Below, in pieces: positions 61,690-64,000 of a DNA stretch of 64,000 bases; within the stretch, counting starts at the first letter, position 1; each line of letters opens with the position of its first letter. The translations under genes were made by a program, and so were the position numbers. Location of the stretch: positions 29,161,801 through 29,225,800 of the forward strand of contig NC_030852.1 in assembly GCF_000208745.1 (NCBI RefSeq), written 5' to 3'. Source of the stretch: Theobroma cacao (Eukaryota > Streptophyta > Magnoliopsida > Malvales > Malvaceae). The notes beneath the pieces were generated by a model. That model was not told the origin of the DNA, made no database searches, and worked only from the letters and a program-made list of their open reading frames with translations.

Positions 61690-63460
61690 ATACCTTGATA
61701 AATCAGAGAGTCGGATATATAACAGAAAGAAGACTGTATTACGAATTGATTAGAAGAAGGGGGAGGGCTTAATTATAAGTAAAGCAGCTGGTACTAAACA
61801 CAGTCGGAGGTCTCAATTTTGCTTAAATACAATGGACAAGGAAGAAATGAAACCGACTGCAGCGTCATGAGCAACAAAAGTGCACCGCCAACTGCCAAAT
61901 TCAACGCGTACTCTACGCGATGAGTGAAAAGTAGCAATATATAATTAGTATTGCACGCTTAATTAAAAAGATGATTAATATATATTACAGATTCTGTCTG
62001 CTATATGTTACCGTCATATCAATACCTTGAATAGAGCAGTTAACTAATTAAGCCCTCTCAGAAACCATAACAGCAAAAAACTAAACAACTGATTCATAGA
62101 AATGTTATCTGAACGCAAAAACAATATTCTTCAAAATCCAAATTAATCTTGTGATCATCCTTATCTAGAAATGTTATGCAATAGTAAAACTGCACCTATT
62201 GCATATCTGCCGCAACAATGCTGTTATTTATTATCACCTAAACATGCTTTTCTGCCATTTTAATTGGCCGTGGCTTATGACGCCACAAGAACTTTATCTG
62301 TCTGCAATTATTATTCTAAATGCAAATAAGCCTGTAAGGAGCAGGTGGAAAAACAGGTACAAACATGAAGAATACAAAGCCTGGTTAATGTTTATATTTT
62401 CTTTTGCCCAAATGGATGATTTCATCGAATGAAGTGGCACGCAGTAACGCGTTCATTTGTAATGGAAACAAATGAGCAGTTGAAAACCTACGATAAAGAA
62501 ATGAAAAGTTATGGCAATGAGAACCTCTTTAGTTTTTATAATTGACTACATTTTGATGTTTGCAATTCATAGGGCGTCATTTCCTTTGTGTTTTTGCCAT
62601 TTCCATTTAAGGAAGGACCGCCATTTATTGGATTTTGCAGGTCCTAAATTTGTTCGCTTCTTGCTGCTTTTCTTGTAGCAATAAGAAACTACGGCACAAA
62701 CGAGGGAGCATCGAAGTTTCTAAGGAATTTGTGTGAAGTAGAGAGTTGATAATGAAAGAGCTTCACGCTTTATAAGAGTGAAGACAATTGTCAAAGTCTT
62801 AGACAAAGGAAAAGTTATGTTGTTGTATGATTTCTTCTTTATTTTTTTCTAAGAAAATGACCCCTGAGGAATAAAATGGATTCAAATTTTATGAAGAAAA
62901 GAAAAATAAAATTTGTTTGGCATGTGTTAATGAATAAATTTTGTAAAATAAAAAAAGAAATATTTCAATTTAAAGTAAAAATTAAAAAAATAAAGATGAC
63001 ATAAAGAATAGTAGTAACATACACTAAATAAAATACACATAGGGGTAACATAATTGAAGTAATAAAACACACTAAATAAAGTTTACTATATAGTTTATAG
63101 TAGTTTTAGTTGTCTTCAAACAATCATAAAAAATTTAAAATTTAATTAATTAAAAATTTCCATATATTCATCTCTTAATTAAAAGGTAGTGCTATAAGAT
63201 TTTTAGACTACAAAAATGCTCGGACAGGATCAATGTTCTTTAGAATGTGAAAAAAAGATTTGAAGTTTAAACCTTCTTAACCTTTGGAGTTTGCACGTTA
63301 AAAGTTAACAAGTTAAAAGTATATAGTAAAAAAAAGAACGTTAGGGATTTCTATATGCAAAATGTCAAATTCGGCAGCCCCATTGAAAAATTTAATTCCC
63401 GCCCAGTGAGCGGTCGAGGGAAAACGAAAGTGGAAGTAATCGACAGAGAAACGAGAGAAG
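61690..63460. other. Divergent intergenic spacer
   Basis: Contains the CNNM-like promoter at the left and the promoter of the last gene at the right. AT-rich between 62860 and 63200. No gene recognised (the frames at 62199-62432 and 63313-63534 are unsupported). Confidence 0.5.
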
Positions 63461-63463
63461 AGA

Positions 63464-64000
63464 ATGGCGAAGAAGGGAAATGCGAGCACAATGGATGACG
63501 TTGATCGGTTGTTCGAATGCTTCAAGTGTGGCATCTCTCCTCCTCGTAAGCTCCTCTCCCTTTTTCCATCTTTTTGTTAGTTAAAAAGACAGCCCTCGTC
63601 AATTACGCTGCAAAATAACTTAAACTTTTAATTTTTGATAATGATAATAGGGAATCGTAATTCTTGATAGGGCTTTGATCACATTCCTCACAGAAATTCA
63701 AAATTTAAGAGTAAAACGTTTCAATTTGGGCAACATAATGAGTAAATTAAAACCGTGCCTTTTGCGATCTTCATCATCGAATATGAGGTGCTCCCGCTTC
63801 TAGTGCAGTACAATTTCACATGATATTGATGTGTCGTGCAAATTTGCTGCAAGAAACAATGCGTTGTATAGATTAAAGAAAAAAAAGAGAATGATTGAGA
63901 GTCTTGTTTTGTTTTTCTAGAATCTGCTGTAAGGGAAAGAAAAAGACGTAAAAGCAAGCTGAATCAAGAAAATTCAGCAAGAAAGGTCTCTGCATCACCT
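63464..64000 (+). CDS. Unidentified gene, first two exons (runs off right edge)
   Basis: Exon 1 at 63464-63545 opens MAKKGNASTMDDVDRLFECF and ends before a GTAAGC donor. Exon 2 begins at 63921 after TTTTCTAG and reads QSAVRERKRRKSKLNQENSA in frame up to the window edge. There is one C-x-x-C (Cys19, Cys22) and then a strongly basic stretch that could be a nuclear localisation signal. I do not recognise the family with confidence; a plant primase-polymerase (PrimPol/CCDC111-like) N-terminus is a weak guess only. Most of the protein lies outside the window. Confidence 0.6.

Noticed and set aside
1..64000. CRISPR arrays, bacterial operons, phage or integrated virus genes
   Set aside because: None seen; the window is ordinary plant nuclear DNA with introns. 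Regular short repeats are microsatellites or 40-bp tandems.

Overview
This is nuclear DNA from a flowering plant, most likely a core eudicot (probably a rosid). The signs are genes split by many GT-AG introns with AT-rich introns and spacers, plant-specific proteins (beta-carotene hydroxylase, SPIRAL1, REVEILLE, PAM68, HIPP), and decayed retroelement and MITE debris. I could not fix the species. There is one ambiguous base (N, 12852) just after a TA microsatellite.

Layout, left to right: a MurC-like ligase gene cut by the left edge (-, <1-2483); a gene-poor spacer; plastid beta-carotene hydroxylase (-, 6967-8642); about 8 kb of AT-rich DNA with an LTR-like remnant near 12.9-13.1 kb; SPIRAL1-like (+, 16670-17060); an RNase H fragment of a dead retroelement (17.85-18.2 kb); a GH28 polygalacturonase (+, 19536-22141); a receptor-like kinase with a broken catalytic loop (-, 22650-24633) plus a diverged copy of its 5' end at 26.3-26.5 kb; glutaminyl-peptide cyclotransferase (-, 27353-30793); a repeat-rich spacer; cytosolic HSP90 with heat-shock elements (+, 34599-37320); ribosomal protein eS10 (-, 38259-39965); a CBE1-like eIF4E-binding protein (+, 40851-44775); a REVEILLE6/8-like clock MYB (-, 46246-49268); a 5 kb spacer; a HIPP-type HMA protein (+, 54518-55338); a MITE-like element (56.6-57.1 kb); PAM68-like (-, 57510-58055); a CNNM/DUF21-CBS protein (-, 58835-61681); and the first exons of an unidentified gene (+, 63464->64000).

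These are independent transcription units, as expected in a plant chromosome, with no operon or cluster logic. Three products are probably plastidial (MurC-like, carotene hydroxylase, PAM68), two act in protein synthesis or folding (eS10, HSP90), one probably regulates translation initiation (CBE1-like), and two shape walls or microtubules (polygalacturonase, SPIRAL1). I derived exon models by eye from splice sites, unbroken reading frame and family similarity. Every complete model has exon lengths that sum to a multiple of three and ends at a stop codon.

I did not find a new multi-gene system. The most interesting items are the likely pseudokinase with its duplicated, broken 5' fragment; the MurC-like gene in an angiosperm; a divergent eIF4E-binding protein that keeps its Y-x4-L-phi motif; a probable GC-AG intron in the REVEILLE gene; and a MITE with long inverted ends.
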